A stretch of 64,000 nt of DNA, taken from Alternaria dauci. Taxonomy: Eukaryota > Ascomycota > Dothideomycetes > Pleosporales > Pleosporaceae. Below the pieces are notes generated by a model that was not told the origin of the DNA, ran no database searches, and saw only the letters and a list, made by a program, of their open reading frames with translations. This document shows positions 1 to 10,472 of the stretch, one piece after another. Numbering within the stretch: position 1 is the stretch's first letter; each line of letters begins with the position of its first letter. The stretch covers positions 558,001 to 622,000 of the forward strand of contig NC_091272.1 of the NCBI RefSeq assembly GCF_042100115.1, written 5' to 3'. The position numbers were made by a program, and so were the translations under genes.

Positions 1-1014
1 CATATTTACCGACGCTTTGTTAGTCCTGCCACTGCGACGAGGTGTACCGTCAGCGGTGGCAGCCTTCTTGGGTGCCTTCTTCTTTGCCGGCTCCTTCTTC
101 TCCTTCTTCGGACGGCCGCCCTTCTTGGGAGTGGGCTTCGTCTCGGCTTCATCCTTGTCCTCATCCTTGTTCTCACCTTCGGCCTCAGGCTCGTCAGTCT
201 TTGCCTTCTTTTCTGCAGGCTTCTCGTCGGCATCTGTGCCGTTGGTCTTATCCGCTGACTCCTCAGCCTTGCGCTTGTCGCCGGCCTGGGGTTCGTCGTC
301 CTTGTCGTCGGCTGCAGGCTTGTCGTCGGACTTGTCTTTTGTCGCGTCGTTCTTGGCCTCTTCTTTTGACTCCTCCTTGGACTCTTCGGTCTTGGAGTCG
401 CCGTTGGTTTGCGCCTCTTCCTTCTTCTCTTCACTGTCTGGCGCGTCCTTCATTTCCTCGTCCTTCTTCTCGGCTTCAGCAGGCTTGTCATCATCCTTCT
501 TCTCCGACTTGTCCTCGGTCTTTTCCGACTCAGCTTCCTTGTCGCCTTCTTTGGAGTCGCCGTTAGCTTGTTCACCATTGGCACCGTCGGCCTTTTCGTC
601 GATCTGGAGTTCGGAAGCGCGCTTCACGACATCGTTGCCAGAGCGCTCGACGTGGACAGCGGGATTTTCAGGTGAGGCGTTCTTCTTGATGGTGTTGCCT
701 TTGTTTGATTCGATGGCGATCTCGCCTTGGTCCTTGACCTCGGCAACTTCACCGCCGGGCTGTCCTGAGCCCCAGTTCCATGAGACTGATGAATCGCACG
801 TCAGCAATGATCTCCAGAATGATTTTTGAGGGCATGTTGGATGCGACTGAGAACGTAGCCACGCGCGGAGATCGGCAATCGTTGCGCTTGCTGGCGCGCA
901 ATGCGCCTGGCAAGAGGGTGGCAGGCGCAGCTACTATGTACACGAGGAAGTCTCGGATTGCAGAGGTAGGAGGAACGTACCCTTGTCTCCTTGTTGGATT
1001 TCAGTGTCAGTCAT
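1..1014 (-). CDS. Hva1-type TUDOR domain protein with AT-hook, partial (C-terminus off left edge)
   Basis: Model: exon 1 1014..981, intron 980..786 (GTACGT..CAG, 195 bp), exon 2 785 to the window edge. About 273 residues are visible. Residues ~10-72 (DKVSWNWGSGQPGGEV through GNDVVKRASEL) match the small 'hypervirulence associated protein TUDOR' fold found in many fungal and bacterial proteins. A very long Lys/Glu/Asp/Ala-rich linker follows (~75-230). Near the visible end is a GGRPKKEKK AT-hook (~234-242), then a second basic TPRRSGRTNK stretch. The layout suggests a nuclear chromatin- or DNA-associated protein; the role is inferred from AT-hook and charge only. The splice joins GAC AAG G to TC TCA TGG, which restores the domain's VSWNWG core. 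Antisense open frames through this low-complexity region are shadows. Confidence 0.75.
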
Positions 1015-1504
1015 TGCGAGTGATGCAGCTCGGCAGGCGCAGGTGGTATGAGATGACGTTATGCTTCGCAAAGCAGCGTGGGAAGTCGCGAGGACGGTAC
1101 AGGGAAGCAATTGGTGCGCGTAAAGCTCGGAAGGATAGTGTGATGGGTAGAGATGATGCGCAAGGCGTGGAAAGAGACGCGACGGGTTGTGTGGAAGAAA
1201 CGAGAAGAATGGAAGCCGAGAACCTGAGTGCTGGGAAAGTGAGCTTGAAGATCGGAAGCTGCGGTCCTGAGGTTTGATTGGCCGCCCTGGCCCACAAACG
1301 TGCCTTCCCCATACAAGGTGGCTGGCAGATCGAGCCACGGCGTCATCTGCCGGCCTGTGCGTCGTTCGGCTATATTCTCGAAATACATCCTTGTCGATCG
1401 CTTCCTTCAGGATGAGGTGCAAGACGGCATCTCACGATACACAAAAGAAAGGCGTCAGAGATGGTATTGCGTCTTATTCGCGGTTGGATGTCGTGCACCT
1501 GCGT
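1015..1504. other. intergenic, promoter side of the TUDOR/AT-hook gene
   Basis: A 490 bp gap between the start of the TUDOR gene and the stop of the PAQR-like gene, both on the minus strand. It must hold the promoter and 5' UTR of the TUDOR gene. Short open frames on both strands overlap each other and have no recognisable product. I see no RNA gene or repeat. Confidence 0.5.
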
Positions 1505-2434
1505 TTAAATCTTGCCTCCCATCACTTCCTGCAGCCTGTGGCTGTGTTCGTAGTCGAACGCCGTTACCAAAGCCACGAGATGGCTTGCTGCTGCGAGAAC
1601 AACCAATACATGGAAGATCTGATGGCTTGAGCCCCAAATGTCGTATTTCCCGGGATTCCACTTCTCAGGTATCCTCGCCGCATAGATAGCTGCGCCAGCA
1701 ATATACAGCGCGCCCTGCAGAAGAACCCAATCCAGCCCAATGCTCTTTCGCAAAGATTCAACCCCATACAGTCGAACGCCGTGCAGTACGGGAAACACGG
1801 CAGAAAGACCCATGAGCACAAACATGAGAGCTCGGAAAGGCCGCAAAGCAGGCGTGCGGAACTTGGGGTGTGTCGCTACGACGGACGTGCCAGCTGCCAG
1901 TGTCGTAATCATGGTCCAGTACGTTCTTCGCAACTCTGGTTCGCTGCCAAACGCGTAGTAAATAACCGGTATGAAGCTCCCCCAGATCAAGAACACAATG
2001 CCCAGGTAGTCGAGCTTGTTTCCGAATACAGCGACTTCGTAGGAGTGGTTTTGTATCGTGTGATAGGTCCCGCTCATACCTAGACATGCTACAGCGCCAG
2101 CAAAGTAGCAGCCAAATGCCAACACATCCTCTTGCGTAGCAGTCTCATATCGAGGTGCGAGTGTGCTGTATAGAGCGATTGAAGCTATGGCAGCCATCAA
2201 GGCGCCGACGAGATGTGTGTAGATGTTGACGGTTTCGTTGTGCAAATATCCTAGGCTCTTCCAGGATTTGATGTAGGAATTGGATTGCGCGCGGTATCCT
2301 GACTGAATATAGTGGTTGTCCTGCTGCCATGGAGCGAGCTCGTCCCATAGTAGTATCAACTTTTCTTCGACCTTTTTCTCTAGCTCTTTTCCGGTTTCCG
2401 CGGCCTTGGAGGTCGCTTTCTTGGTGGCTTCCAT
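1505..2434 (-). CDS. PAQR / adiponectin receptor-hemolysin III family membrane protein (Izh-like)
   Basis: Intronless, 309 aa from the ATG at 2434; the frame is open 39 codons further upstream, but MEATKKATSK begins a typical fungal family N-terminus. Family signatures are present: HNETVNIYTHLVGA (~64-77), a central SGTYHT motif, and the C-terminal HQIFHVLVVLAAASH. These His residues form the metal site in this seven-helix fold. Hydrophobic segments are spread along residues ~70-300. A predicted coiled, charged N-terminus (KAAETGKELEKKVEEK) precedes the first helix. Relatives include yeast Izh proteins, linked to zinc and sterol homeostasis, and animal adiponectin receptors with ceramidase-like activity. 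The substrate here cannot be told from sequence. Confidence 0.88.
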   Translation of the reverse strand: MEATKKATSKAAETGKELEKKVEEKLILLWDELAPWQQDNHYIQSGYRAQSNSYIKSWKSLGYLHNETVNIYTHLVGALMAAIASIALYSTLAPRYETATQEDVLAFGCYFAGAVACLGMSGTYHTIQNHSYEVAVFGNKLDYLGIVFLIWGSFIPVIYYAFGSEPELRRTYWTMITTLAAGTSVVATHPKFRTPALRPFRALMFVLMGLSAVFPVLHGVRLYGVESLRKSIGLDWVLLQGALYIAGAAIYAARIPEKWNPGKYDIWGSSHQIFHVLVVLAAASHLVALVTAFDYEHSHRLQEVMGGKI

Positions 2435-2899
2435 GTTACGAACAGTATGAGAGAAAATGGATAAGCAGAATGCAATGGAAAGACTTGCAGTACATGAAAG
2501 ATTGCGGGGAGTTCCCATGTCATGAAGCGGCCTCGGAGAATGCGCGAACAACTTCAGGGACTACGCACAAACTATGCCGCGTCCGGCGAGGCTTGCGAGA
2601 ACAACACGTCGCTTCATCAGGGCAGCGATCAACCGCTAGACACGTTGATGCACATCTGGACGCTTTGAATCCGGTGTCTCCCCATCGCGACGAGGATGGT
2701 CTGAGACGCGTCGAGCTCGGGTGTTGCCCCTCCTCCCACCTTCTCGCACCCCCCAGCGCGACTACTTTGACTGCCACCCACCTGGACACGATGGGTTTGA
2801 AATCTGTCCGGTGACCTACAGCCATGATAATCAAGGTCTTCGACATTACTTGACCTCCCATACCCTTCACCAGGACGCCCCAGCTCAACTACCAGCGCG
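2435..2899. promoter_or_regulatory. divergent intergenic promoter region (PAQR-like / CSN8-type gene)
   Basis: A 465 bp gap between two divergently transcribed genes. It should hold both promoters. I see no clear TATA box or repeat. Open frames on both strands here (for example the minus frame across 2520-2888) are overlapping and featureless. Confidence 0.45.
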
Positions 2900-3985
2900 A
2901 TGAAGTCATCAGATCCCGCCCGGCCCAGCAGCCGTCGCGCAGCATCAGGTGCTTGGAACCGCTTGAAGCCGGTCCGCGAAGACATCTTGGAGACATACGG
3001 ACTGCCTTCCAAGGGAGAGACACGGTACTTCTCCCTCTCGCCTTATATATCGAGGCACAATGGCTGACTTCACAGGCTCAATGACTTCAAAACACAAGAA
3101 GTCTACTTCAACCGCATCATAGAACGCTACATGAAACTGTGCGCCCTCAACCGTGACGAACTCGACCGTCTCTTCGTATCAGTCAGCGTCCCACAGTCCA
3201 CATCCACAGACACAAAGTCAGCCGCGACCGCAAACTCCAAACTCACATCCTCCTTTTCCTCGCTCTCCCTCTCCAAACACGCGCCCCCAGAGCACCAACG
3301 CCCCAGCCGCCCGCCCCTCGCCTCTACCTCGACAAACACATCCACAACACACCAACACCACCCCATCCCCCAAAAAGCCTTCGCCCCCTCCATCAACGAA
3401 CTAGCCACCGTCCTCGCCTCTCTGCGCAAACTCCGCGAAGCAATCACCGCCTCGAACCGCAGCGACGCCTTCGCCCTGCGCGCCTACACTTTCGCAATCC
3501 ACGTCAGCATCCTCTGCCACGACTGGTCCTCGTACCTCCCCTCTCTCCTCTCCCTGCTCAACACAATACACCCACGGAACCCTTTGTCCCCGTCTACGCT
3601 ACACGAATTCGTCGGGCTGCTGATCCTCGATCAAGCGTGTCGGCAGTCGGATTTCGCGGGCGCAAGAACGACGAAGTTGGCATATGGGTACAAGGATTGG
3701 AGGGTGGAGAAGGTGCTGAGGTGTCTTGTTGCGGACGACTATGTGGGGTTTTGGCGCGTGAGGCGGAGTGTGGATGGCTATCAGAGGAGTGTTATGGAGT
3801 GGGCTGATGGCGGGGTTAGAGTGCATGCGCTCAAATGTCTGGGCAAGGCGTATTTGAGTGCGGATAAGGGGTTTGTGGAGAGAGTTACAGAGAGGAGGTG
3901 GGAGGAGTTGGTTAGTGAAGGCGTGGGGTGGGAGTTGAGTGCAGATGGGGAGAAGGTGTTGATTAAAAAGCCAAAAGGGGCTTGA
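2900..3985 (+). CDS. CSN8/PSMD8/eIF3K (SAC3-GANP type) domain protein
   Basis: Model: exon 1 2900..3024, intron 3025..3075 (GTACTT..CACAG, 51 bp), exon 2 3076..3985; 344 aa. The splice joins ACA CG to G CTC AAT, giving ETRLNDFKTQEVYFNRIIERY, with continuous helix-like character. The N-terminal AWNRLKPVREDIL plus helical repeats (NELATVLASLRKLREAI, AYTFAIHVSILCHDWSSYLPSLLSLL, FVGLLILDQACRQSDFAGA) fit the PCI-related CSN8/PSMD8/eIF3K helical fold of SAC3-family proteins. A Ser/Pro/Thr-rich insert occupies ~85-125. Such proteins are scaffold subunits of complexes; which complex is not decidable here. The coding strand switches from C-rich to G-rich near 3600. Confidence 0.62.
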
Positions 3986-4097
3986 GGGAGAACTTTGATA
4001 CCCGGTGCTTGTGTGACGGGGATGGAAGCACGGAGTGAGCATAGTTGGGGATGAAGCGTTGAATGGGGTATCATTAAGACTTTTGTATAAGACCATA

Positions 4098-5547
4098 TCA
4101 CTCGTCATCCATTTCCTCGTCGTCTTCGTCTCCCTCCTCTCCAGCATCGGCGGCGTCTTGCCAGACGTCATCATCCATATCGTACTCGTCCAAGTCATCC
4201 ATCTCCTCATCCTCGTCCTCTTCGCCTTCGCCTTCGCCAGTCTCTCCCCTCGCAGCAGCCCTCTCCTTGCGCTTCTTCTCCACATTCTCCTTTTGTATGC
4301 GCCTTCGCTCCTCCTTCTCCTTGTTTCTTTGTGTCCACTTCTTCTCTAGTTCTTGCTCTTCCGCTTTGCTCTTCTTGATGTACTCGTGCCACATGATCCT
4401 GCCGCCGCAGACGTCCTCCTCGACCTTGGTTAGACGAAGCTTCATGCGAGGACCAAGCTCGACGAGCTTGACTGCACGCTTCTCGACACGAGGTTTTGAG
4501 CCTTTGGCACGTGCATGTGATGTCTCATCACCGGCTTTCAGCTTCTCCTTCTCGCGGTGGGACAAGACCTTTTGTCGCACAGGGGCTGTGACCTCTACCT
4601 CGTTGTCGGTATCTTGTTCAGTATCCGAGGCGGATGTGTAGCCAGCAGCTGAAGGGTCCAACATGTAATCAGCCACATCCTCGAGCTTGCCCAGGTTTGG
4701 CAGCGCGCTCTTCTTCTTCTCCTTGCTGCCAATGAGCTTCTCGGCTGCGTATAATCGTCGAATGGCCTTCGGTACGCCGGTGACTTTTGTCGTGATCGCG
4801 TAGTGTCGCAGACTGATCGTGACAGATCCACCCTCTTCGGAAGGAGGCTCACGGTTGAGCAGGAGGACGCGCTTGATCGAGTGCAGAGGTGTGGTATGCG
4901 GTTGGATGGGCGGGAACAAGCCCTGGAACATGTCTGTCACCAGCTTCTCCAAGTGCTTAGGCGGTGCCTTGTCGCCGAGTCTTTCCCTCTCCGAGTCGCT
5001 TGTGAGGAAGTTGTTCATCACCAGCAGTGGTGCGACCATGTAGTCGTTTGCGCCAGCTCGTGGGCGCCTCATAGACTTGATGATATCTTTGCAGAGACTG
5101 TAGTTCTCCACCCGGAAATGGAGGGTAGGTCCGCGGGGGACGCGGCATAGCCTGAGGTTGACGTTCCCGACTTCTGAGCGGGAAAAGAGGAGGAGGTGGC
5201 TAACACCGAGCGGCCCGCACATGACAAGGAAGTCCTTTTTGATTGTTAGCCCAAGTCATGCAGACAAATATCTGTGTCGTACCTTGAGCTTGTTCGCCCT
5301 CCGCTCCTTCAGTCGGATGGCAGTATCAGGTTCCAGGCAATGGCGTACATCGTTCACGAGGTCCGAGACAGACCTTCCTACCCTGAATTTCGTTAGCGAC
5401 CAAGTCGACGCCTCGATGTGACCCGACCTACTCTTGCGCGCCGATACGAATGACCATGGATTTCGGAGTCCCTGCGATCGGCTTCTTGGAAAGCTCCTTG
5501 TCGCGTACCGACTGCTTCTTCCTCGCGGTTCCTCTTCCACGAGCCAT
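4098..5547 (-). CDS. SSF1: Brix-domain ribosome biogenesis factor SSF1/Peter Pan
   Basis: Model: exons 5547..5432, 5382..5283, 5234..4098, with introns of 49 and 48 bp; 450 aa, close to yeast Ssf1 (453). The N-terminus MARGRGTARKKQSV followed by KSMVIRIGAQEVGRSVSDLVNDVR is typical. Brix-domain signatures follow: LKDFLVMCGPLGVSHLLLFSR, NLRLCRVPRGPTLHFRV, and the C-terminal part YAITTKVTGVPKAIRRL. The tail is a long acidic and coiled region (EEDEDEEMDDLDEYDMDDD). Ssf1 acts in the nucleolus in assembly of the large ribosomal subunit with Rrp14/Rrp15, by knowledge of the family. It is divergent from RRP3 across 287 bp, pairing two pre-rRNA factors. Confidence 0.92.
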
Positions 5548-5834
5548 TGCGAAGACTGGATTGCGTGCTGTCGACCTCGGTTATTAAATCAAAAAAGGGC
5601 TCCCTCTGTGAACCTCTAGTTCGAATGTGTATCGCACTGCTATGACTTGGAGGGCGGCGTGCTGGTGTTGTCGGACGAATGGTTTTGTCGCATGCAGTCG
5701 CAAACTAGAGCTGGCTGGCGCTCGAACTTTTAGGTGGGTCCGTCCCACTTTGCCAAGATTTCGACTTCTGTTGGCTCCGAGGCTTTGATTCCAAGAACAC
5801 TGCGCACGACTTTTCTCAGCCTATCACAAACACC
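5548..5834. promoter_or_regulatory. short divergent promoter shared by SSF1 and RRP3
   Basis: 287 bp between the start codons of two ribosome biogenesis genes. It contains an A-rich tract (AAATCAAAAAAGGG near 5585). I looked for the yeast PAC (GCGATGAG) and RRPE elements and did not find clear copies. Co-regulation is an inference from the arrangement. Confidence 0.5.
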
Positions 5835-7444
5835 ATGCCAGGAGTCACAAAGAGAAAGCTCCCACAAGACGCTGCCGCTGCGGCTGGCGCGTCTTCAAAG
5901 AAGGTGCGACCATGGAATGCGCCCGCGAAGAAAGTCCAGAAGAAGGCTGCACCACCGCCAGAGCCAGAGCCCAGCGATTCCGACCGAGACTCCACGGATA
6001 ATGAAGAAGAAGAAGAAGAGAATGGAGCGGATGATAATGCTCCAGAAGAAGAAGCCTTACCCTCTACCAGCGTTGCCGAAGACGCACCGAAGAAGACCTT
6101 CCGAGACCTCGGAATCCGCGAAGAACTATGCGACACGGTAGAAACCCTCAACTACAAGAACCCGACTCCTATTCAAGAACAAGCCATACCTATCGCGCTC
6201 GAAGGCAGAGATGTGATTGGATTAGCCGAAACAGGTTCCGGAAAGACGGCGGCATTCGTCCTGCCCATACTACAGTCGCTGCTCGAGAAGCCTCAACCGC
6301 TCTTCGGACTGATTCTGGCACCTACCCGAGAATTGGCATACCAAATCGCACAGCAGGTAGACGCGCTAGGTAGCATCATCAACGTCAAGTGTGCGACGCT
6401 GGTGGGAGGTATGGATATGGTTCCTCAGGCTATCGCCCTCTCGAAGAGGCCGCACATCGTGGTGGCTACTCCGGGGCGTCTGCTCGACCATTTGGAGAAC
6501 ACCAAGGGCTTCTCGCTCAAGCAGTAAGTGTTGTCCACGAGAAGGATAACGAAACACCAGGCTAACCGAATCACAGCCTGAAATACATGGTGCTCGACGA
6601 AGCCGACCGTCTGCTCGACCTCGACTTTGGCCCAGTACTAGACAAGATTCTGAAAGTACTTCCCAGGGAAGGACGCCACACATACCTCTTCTCCGCCACT
6701 ATGTCCTCCAAAGTAGAAAGTCTACAACGCGCAGCCTTGCAGAACCCGGTCCGTGTGAGCATCAGCAGCTCGTCACATCAAGTCGTCTCGACCCTCCTGC
6801 AACGATACATCTTCCTACCCTTCAAGTGGAAGGATCTGTACCTCATCCACCTCCTCAACGACAACATCGGCCACCCAACCATAATCTTCACGCGCACAGT
6901 CAACGAGACACAGCGCATATCCATTCTCCTCCGCACCCTTGGCTTCGGTGCCATCCCGCTACACGGTCAGCTGGGTCAATCCGCCCGTCTCGGTGCCCTC
7001 AACAAGTTCAAGTCAAAGAGTCGCGATATTCTCGTTGCTACCGATGTAGCAGCCCGTGGTCTCGATATCCCCGCCGTTGACCTCGTCGTCAACTTCGATT
7101 TGCCAAGCGATTCTCAAACCTACGTCCATCGTGTCGGTCGAACAGCCAGAGCCGGAAAGTCTGGTAAGGCTGTATCATTTGTCACACAATACGACCTTGA
7201 GATCTGGCTACGCATCGAGAATGCGCTTGGCAAGAAGATCCCGGAGGAGGTCATCAACAAGGACGAGGCGATGGTATATGCGGAGCGTGTTGGTGATGCA
7301 CAGAGGATCGCTGTAAGGGAGATGAAGGATTACCATGAGCAGAGGGGTGGAAAGGGTGGTCGCGGCGGGCGAGGTGGAGGAAGAGGAGGCCGTGGCGGAG
7401 GCGCAAGAAGAGGACGCGATCAGATGGACACGGAGGAGGGCTGA
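5835..7444 (+). CDS. RRP3: ATP-dependent DEAD-box RNA helicase RRP3 (DDX47-like)
   Basis: Model: exon 1 5835..6523, intron 6524..6576 (GTAAGT..ACAG, 53 bp), exon 2 6577..7444; 518 aa. All helicase motifs are visible: Q motif [11 protein letters not shown], motif I AETGSGKT (~132-139), [21 protein letters not shown] (~236), SAT in [28 protein letters not shown] and [10 protein letters not shown]. The N-terminus is acidic and low complexity; the C-terminus is an RGG-type GGRGGRGG tail before QMDTEEG. Family knowledge: Rrp3 works in the nucleolus on 18S pre-rRNA processing in the small-subunit processome. The splice [12 protein letters not shown] restores the motif II helix. Confidence 0.94.
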
Positions 7445-8070
7445 GTGTCTAGGCGGCAGGCACAGGTGCGGCCTTTTTATGTTTCGGCGTTCTGGTCTCT
7501 TCGCGTATACCCTACGAGCTGCTTGATCCCCGACCTTGTCTTGGAGAAGATGGCACCCTTGGTCAGGACCGAAAAGTTTGCATGTTGTTTCAATGGGGAT
7601 GTGAGTCGGCTACATTGTATAGACCTTTTTTTCGAATGCCGGGACCCTCGAATACGGTTCATCATGTCCTAGCTGCTCTTTCCTCTTCAGATCAAGTTAC
7701 CTCACAGGGTGTTCTTTCCGTGATGGTGAGGAACTCACGACGAAGACGGCGCCCACTGCTTCTGTCTAGCTAACTTTGAATAACTTGATCAAAAATGATA
7801 CGGCTTTGCATGTGAATGTCCTGCTCTTAATCCTATTTCCTCGACTGCTTAATCCCCAGCGCAATCAATACAGTTTCCTCCTGTTTCTTAAGGAAAGTGG
7901 GTTGAGGAATAACCTTCTGGAGAGGACTTCAGATGAATGTCCATGTCATGCAATCAATTGTCGTTCTCATATATGCTTGTGACGTTGTTCATCAGGATTC
8001 TGGGCTTGGAGGAAGCGTATTCGGCGAAGAAACCAGTCATAGTTGAAGATAACTATATAGCTACAACCTC
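7445..8070. other. intergenic, convergent 3' ends
   Basis: 626 bp between the stops of RRP3 (+) and the heme-binding-like gene (-). It should hold two 3' UTRs. Composition is more AT-rich than the flanking genes. I see no further gene. Confidence 0.5.
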
Positions 8071-8704
8071 CTAGATCGGCGTACCGCCATGTCCGTTTTC
8101 CATCTCTTTGCAAAGCTTACCCAGCTCCTCAATGACGACTTGATGGTCATCCCACTGCTTCAGTCCGCTCACAACAACTACCGCGACGGGTCCATCGCAG
8201 TTCTTGATGTAAATGGGCACACCACCACCATGAATTGCATAGTCTTTCGCCGTCTCGCCGAGTCCCATCTTGGCCTTGAACTTCTCCTCATCGCCCTCGA
8301 ATTGGTTCTGCAGACGCCATGTGCTCGCGTTGAAGCGAATGACAGCTGCGCGTTTCCGGCTAACCCAGAAGTCGTTGTCTAGGGCGGTGCCAGAGTGTGT
8401 TACCTGCTTTGAGTTAATGACGCGTCTCTACACATTGAAGCCGCCTATCGACGACAATGTTAATCAGACTACTCACAGCGTGGAAAAGCACATGGCCTGG
8501 TGTGCTGATGGTAGAGATATCTACAACAGCTGGACGCTCAAAGGTGAGCAGGCGTGTGCGGAGGTTGTAACCGAGCTTGAACGCAATGCTAGAATCCCAG
8601 TATGGAAGCAGAGCGGCCTTCTCTTGCTTCTTGATAACCTCAACATCGCGGGGTGCTTCTGAGATGGCCACGTGCTGCGGGATCGAAATGTCGTCTGTCG
8701 CCAT
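8071..8704 (-). CDS. UPF0303 / DUF336-type (HbpS/GlcG-like) heme-binding domain protein
   Basis: Model: exon 1 8704..8477, intron 8476..8404 (GTGAGT..GCAG, 73 bp), exon 2 8403..8071; 186 aa. Motifs of the UPF0303 group are clear: AFKLGYNLRTRLL, FERPAVVDIST, GHVLFHAVTHSGTALDND, then W(V)SRKRAAVIRF, AIHGGGVPIYIK and AVVVVSGLKQWDDHQVVIEEL. The family is small and cytosolic, related to heme-degrading/heme-sensing HbpS and GlcG proteins; the biochemical role of the fungal members is poorly known. The predicted splice produces an unbroken strand-helix pattern with the expected family length (~170-190 aa). The intron is in-frame readable for some codons, so ORF finders split the gene. Confidence 0.8.
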
Positions 8705-9636
8705 TCTGAATTCGGTCTGCAATGATAGCAAGATTGGTGTGCAGAGGTGATCAGGGGGTGTGCTTGTCGGGCTCAAGTAATGGCTGTTCTGGATGCAATG
8801 CGGCTGAGACAAGAGGGTATATTTGCCGCGATTTCATGTTGAGATGCCATGCCCATTTCAAGATCGCCGATGCCGTCCGTTGGCAGAGCTTTTCAGGAAT
8901 TGTGGCTCTATCGGCACGCGGAGGCTTTCGCATTGTTGGCGCCAATTCCCCGCCATCATCGATCCTGCCGCAGAGCCGCGTCGCGTTTTACTTGCACACA
9001 TTCGACACGTCTGTTGATCATCGCGATCTATCGCCTCCACATTTGCCGCATCAATATAGCAACGCGAACGTATGCTTCCCATGTAGCTTTGGGCGAAAAA
9101 AAAAACATAAGTCCAATGAGAATTGCGCGACGCGTTTTACGGGCGGTCACTACGCAACAGGGAGCTTGAGAAAGAGGCGGAAAGGACACCACGACCACCG
9201 AGACCATCGTGAACACCCACATAATCATCACAACCCCTATTCAGAGGGCTGAAACAGTACATGGGATATGAACGCAATCTGCCTCCGCGAGACGCTGACG
9301 TATAGGTCGATTGGTTTTGAACTGAGAGGTGTCGAGCGTCAGATTGGATATCTTACTCTCTCGGCATGAATTAATTCTGCATCTTACTGAAGACTGGTGA
9401 GGTGAGTGTTCTATGTCTCGTTCATGTTTTCGACTATAAGATGGAGAGAAACGCAGCGCCTCAAACACCAGATTATACACACACACATATTAGACAACGT
9501 CTCAGTCTTCGTTTCTATACATTGTGCTTTTTGCAATACCCCCAGACCTTGCTTCCTTGACTGCGCTGTACACGACAATTGAACGTCTCTTTATCCGATT
9601 CGCTGTAGATTTCCCCGCTTCGCCAAGGCATCCGTC
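8705..9636. promoter_or_regulatory. divergent intergenic region
   Basis: 932 bp between two divergent genes. It includes a run of ten A residues near 9096-9105 and a His/Asp-codon-like CACCACGACCACCGAG stretch at ~9188 that is not in a convincing gene. No RNA gene was seen. Confidence 0.4.
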
Positions 9637-10472
9637 ATGGTTTATATCTCACACGTCATTCTGGCAGCGATTGCGGCCTTCTTTACACATCTATCTGTTA
9701 GGGCCGCTGAGTCCCAACCAGTCGTTCGTCTTCATCAGAAAATGGGCTTAAACAATCGAACAGGAGCAGAGGCAGCGGTCTCCAACGATTCTTTCAACCT
9801 TGGGGTTAAACGATCACGCGATTCGGTAGCTGCCTTGAAGCAAGATAATACCAAAAACGAAGCATGCGACGTGGAATCAGATGGCAATCCTTCAGTACAG
9901 ACTGTATCAAAGGATTCCAGCAAACCTGTTAAGAAAGACGATGATATCCCGAGACCTTATCTAGCCAGCACGGTAGACGGCATAACTCGAGCTCAGTACG
10001 AGGAGTCTTCGAAGAAGCCACCACTTGGTGACAAGGAGGGCGATATAATCGCCTTCGAAGCAATCGAATGGGTCTCTTGTCAATATCTAAACCTTACTGG
10101 TGCTGAAGCCGCTATCGTCCGTGAGAACCCTATCATAGCATGGGCCGAGCCGATCACTGAAGAGGCTGGTGAGGCGCTCGTCATCCCTCATCACGGCAAC
10201 ACGAATACATGATACATCAGGGCCACCCTGCCTCCGTCACTCAATGAGAGAGAGGATAGTGCAGCTCATCTCAGGTTACTTTCTGCCGGGAACCAGAAGC
10301 ACGATCTGGTACAGCTACCGAAACCGGTCTCGTTGCATACCTCTTCAACATGCCTGAACTACGCAGCAATTGGCGCAAGGGCAGTGTACCGGCAGACATG
10401 AAGGCGTTCTTGTTGAAAAATGCCGATGTCGGAAAGACAACCCATTCAACAGCGATGAGTATATGGCTTTAG
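9637..10472 (+). CDS. putative secreted protein, unknown function (3' structure uncertain)
   Basis: The ATG at 9637 opens a secretion-type N-terminus: MVYISHVILAAIAAFF, then a likely cleavage after SVRAA (~24). The unspliced frame ends at 10212 (191 aa). An alternative model with an intron 10169..10296 (GTGAGG..CCAG, 128 bp) gives 235 aa ending at 10472. That model appends a tail (EARSGTATETGLVAYL, then PELRSNWRKGSVPADMK) that reads like real protein, so I prefer it. The middle is Lys/Ser/Asp-rich and low in cysteine. The tail vaguely recalls the helix after the active Ser of subtilases, but too weakly to name a family. A truncated or decaying gene is possible. Confidence 0.45.

Noticed and set aside
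6..434. Minus-strand Arg/Thr-rich frame
   Set aside because: Off-frame reading of the same low-complexity coding region.
17..829. Long plus-strand open frame (270 codons), Ser/Phe/Ala-rich
   Set aside because: It is antisense to the Lys/Glu-rich TUDOR/AT-hook gene; its composition is the mirror of AAG/GAG codons.
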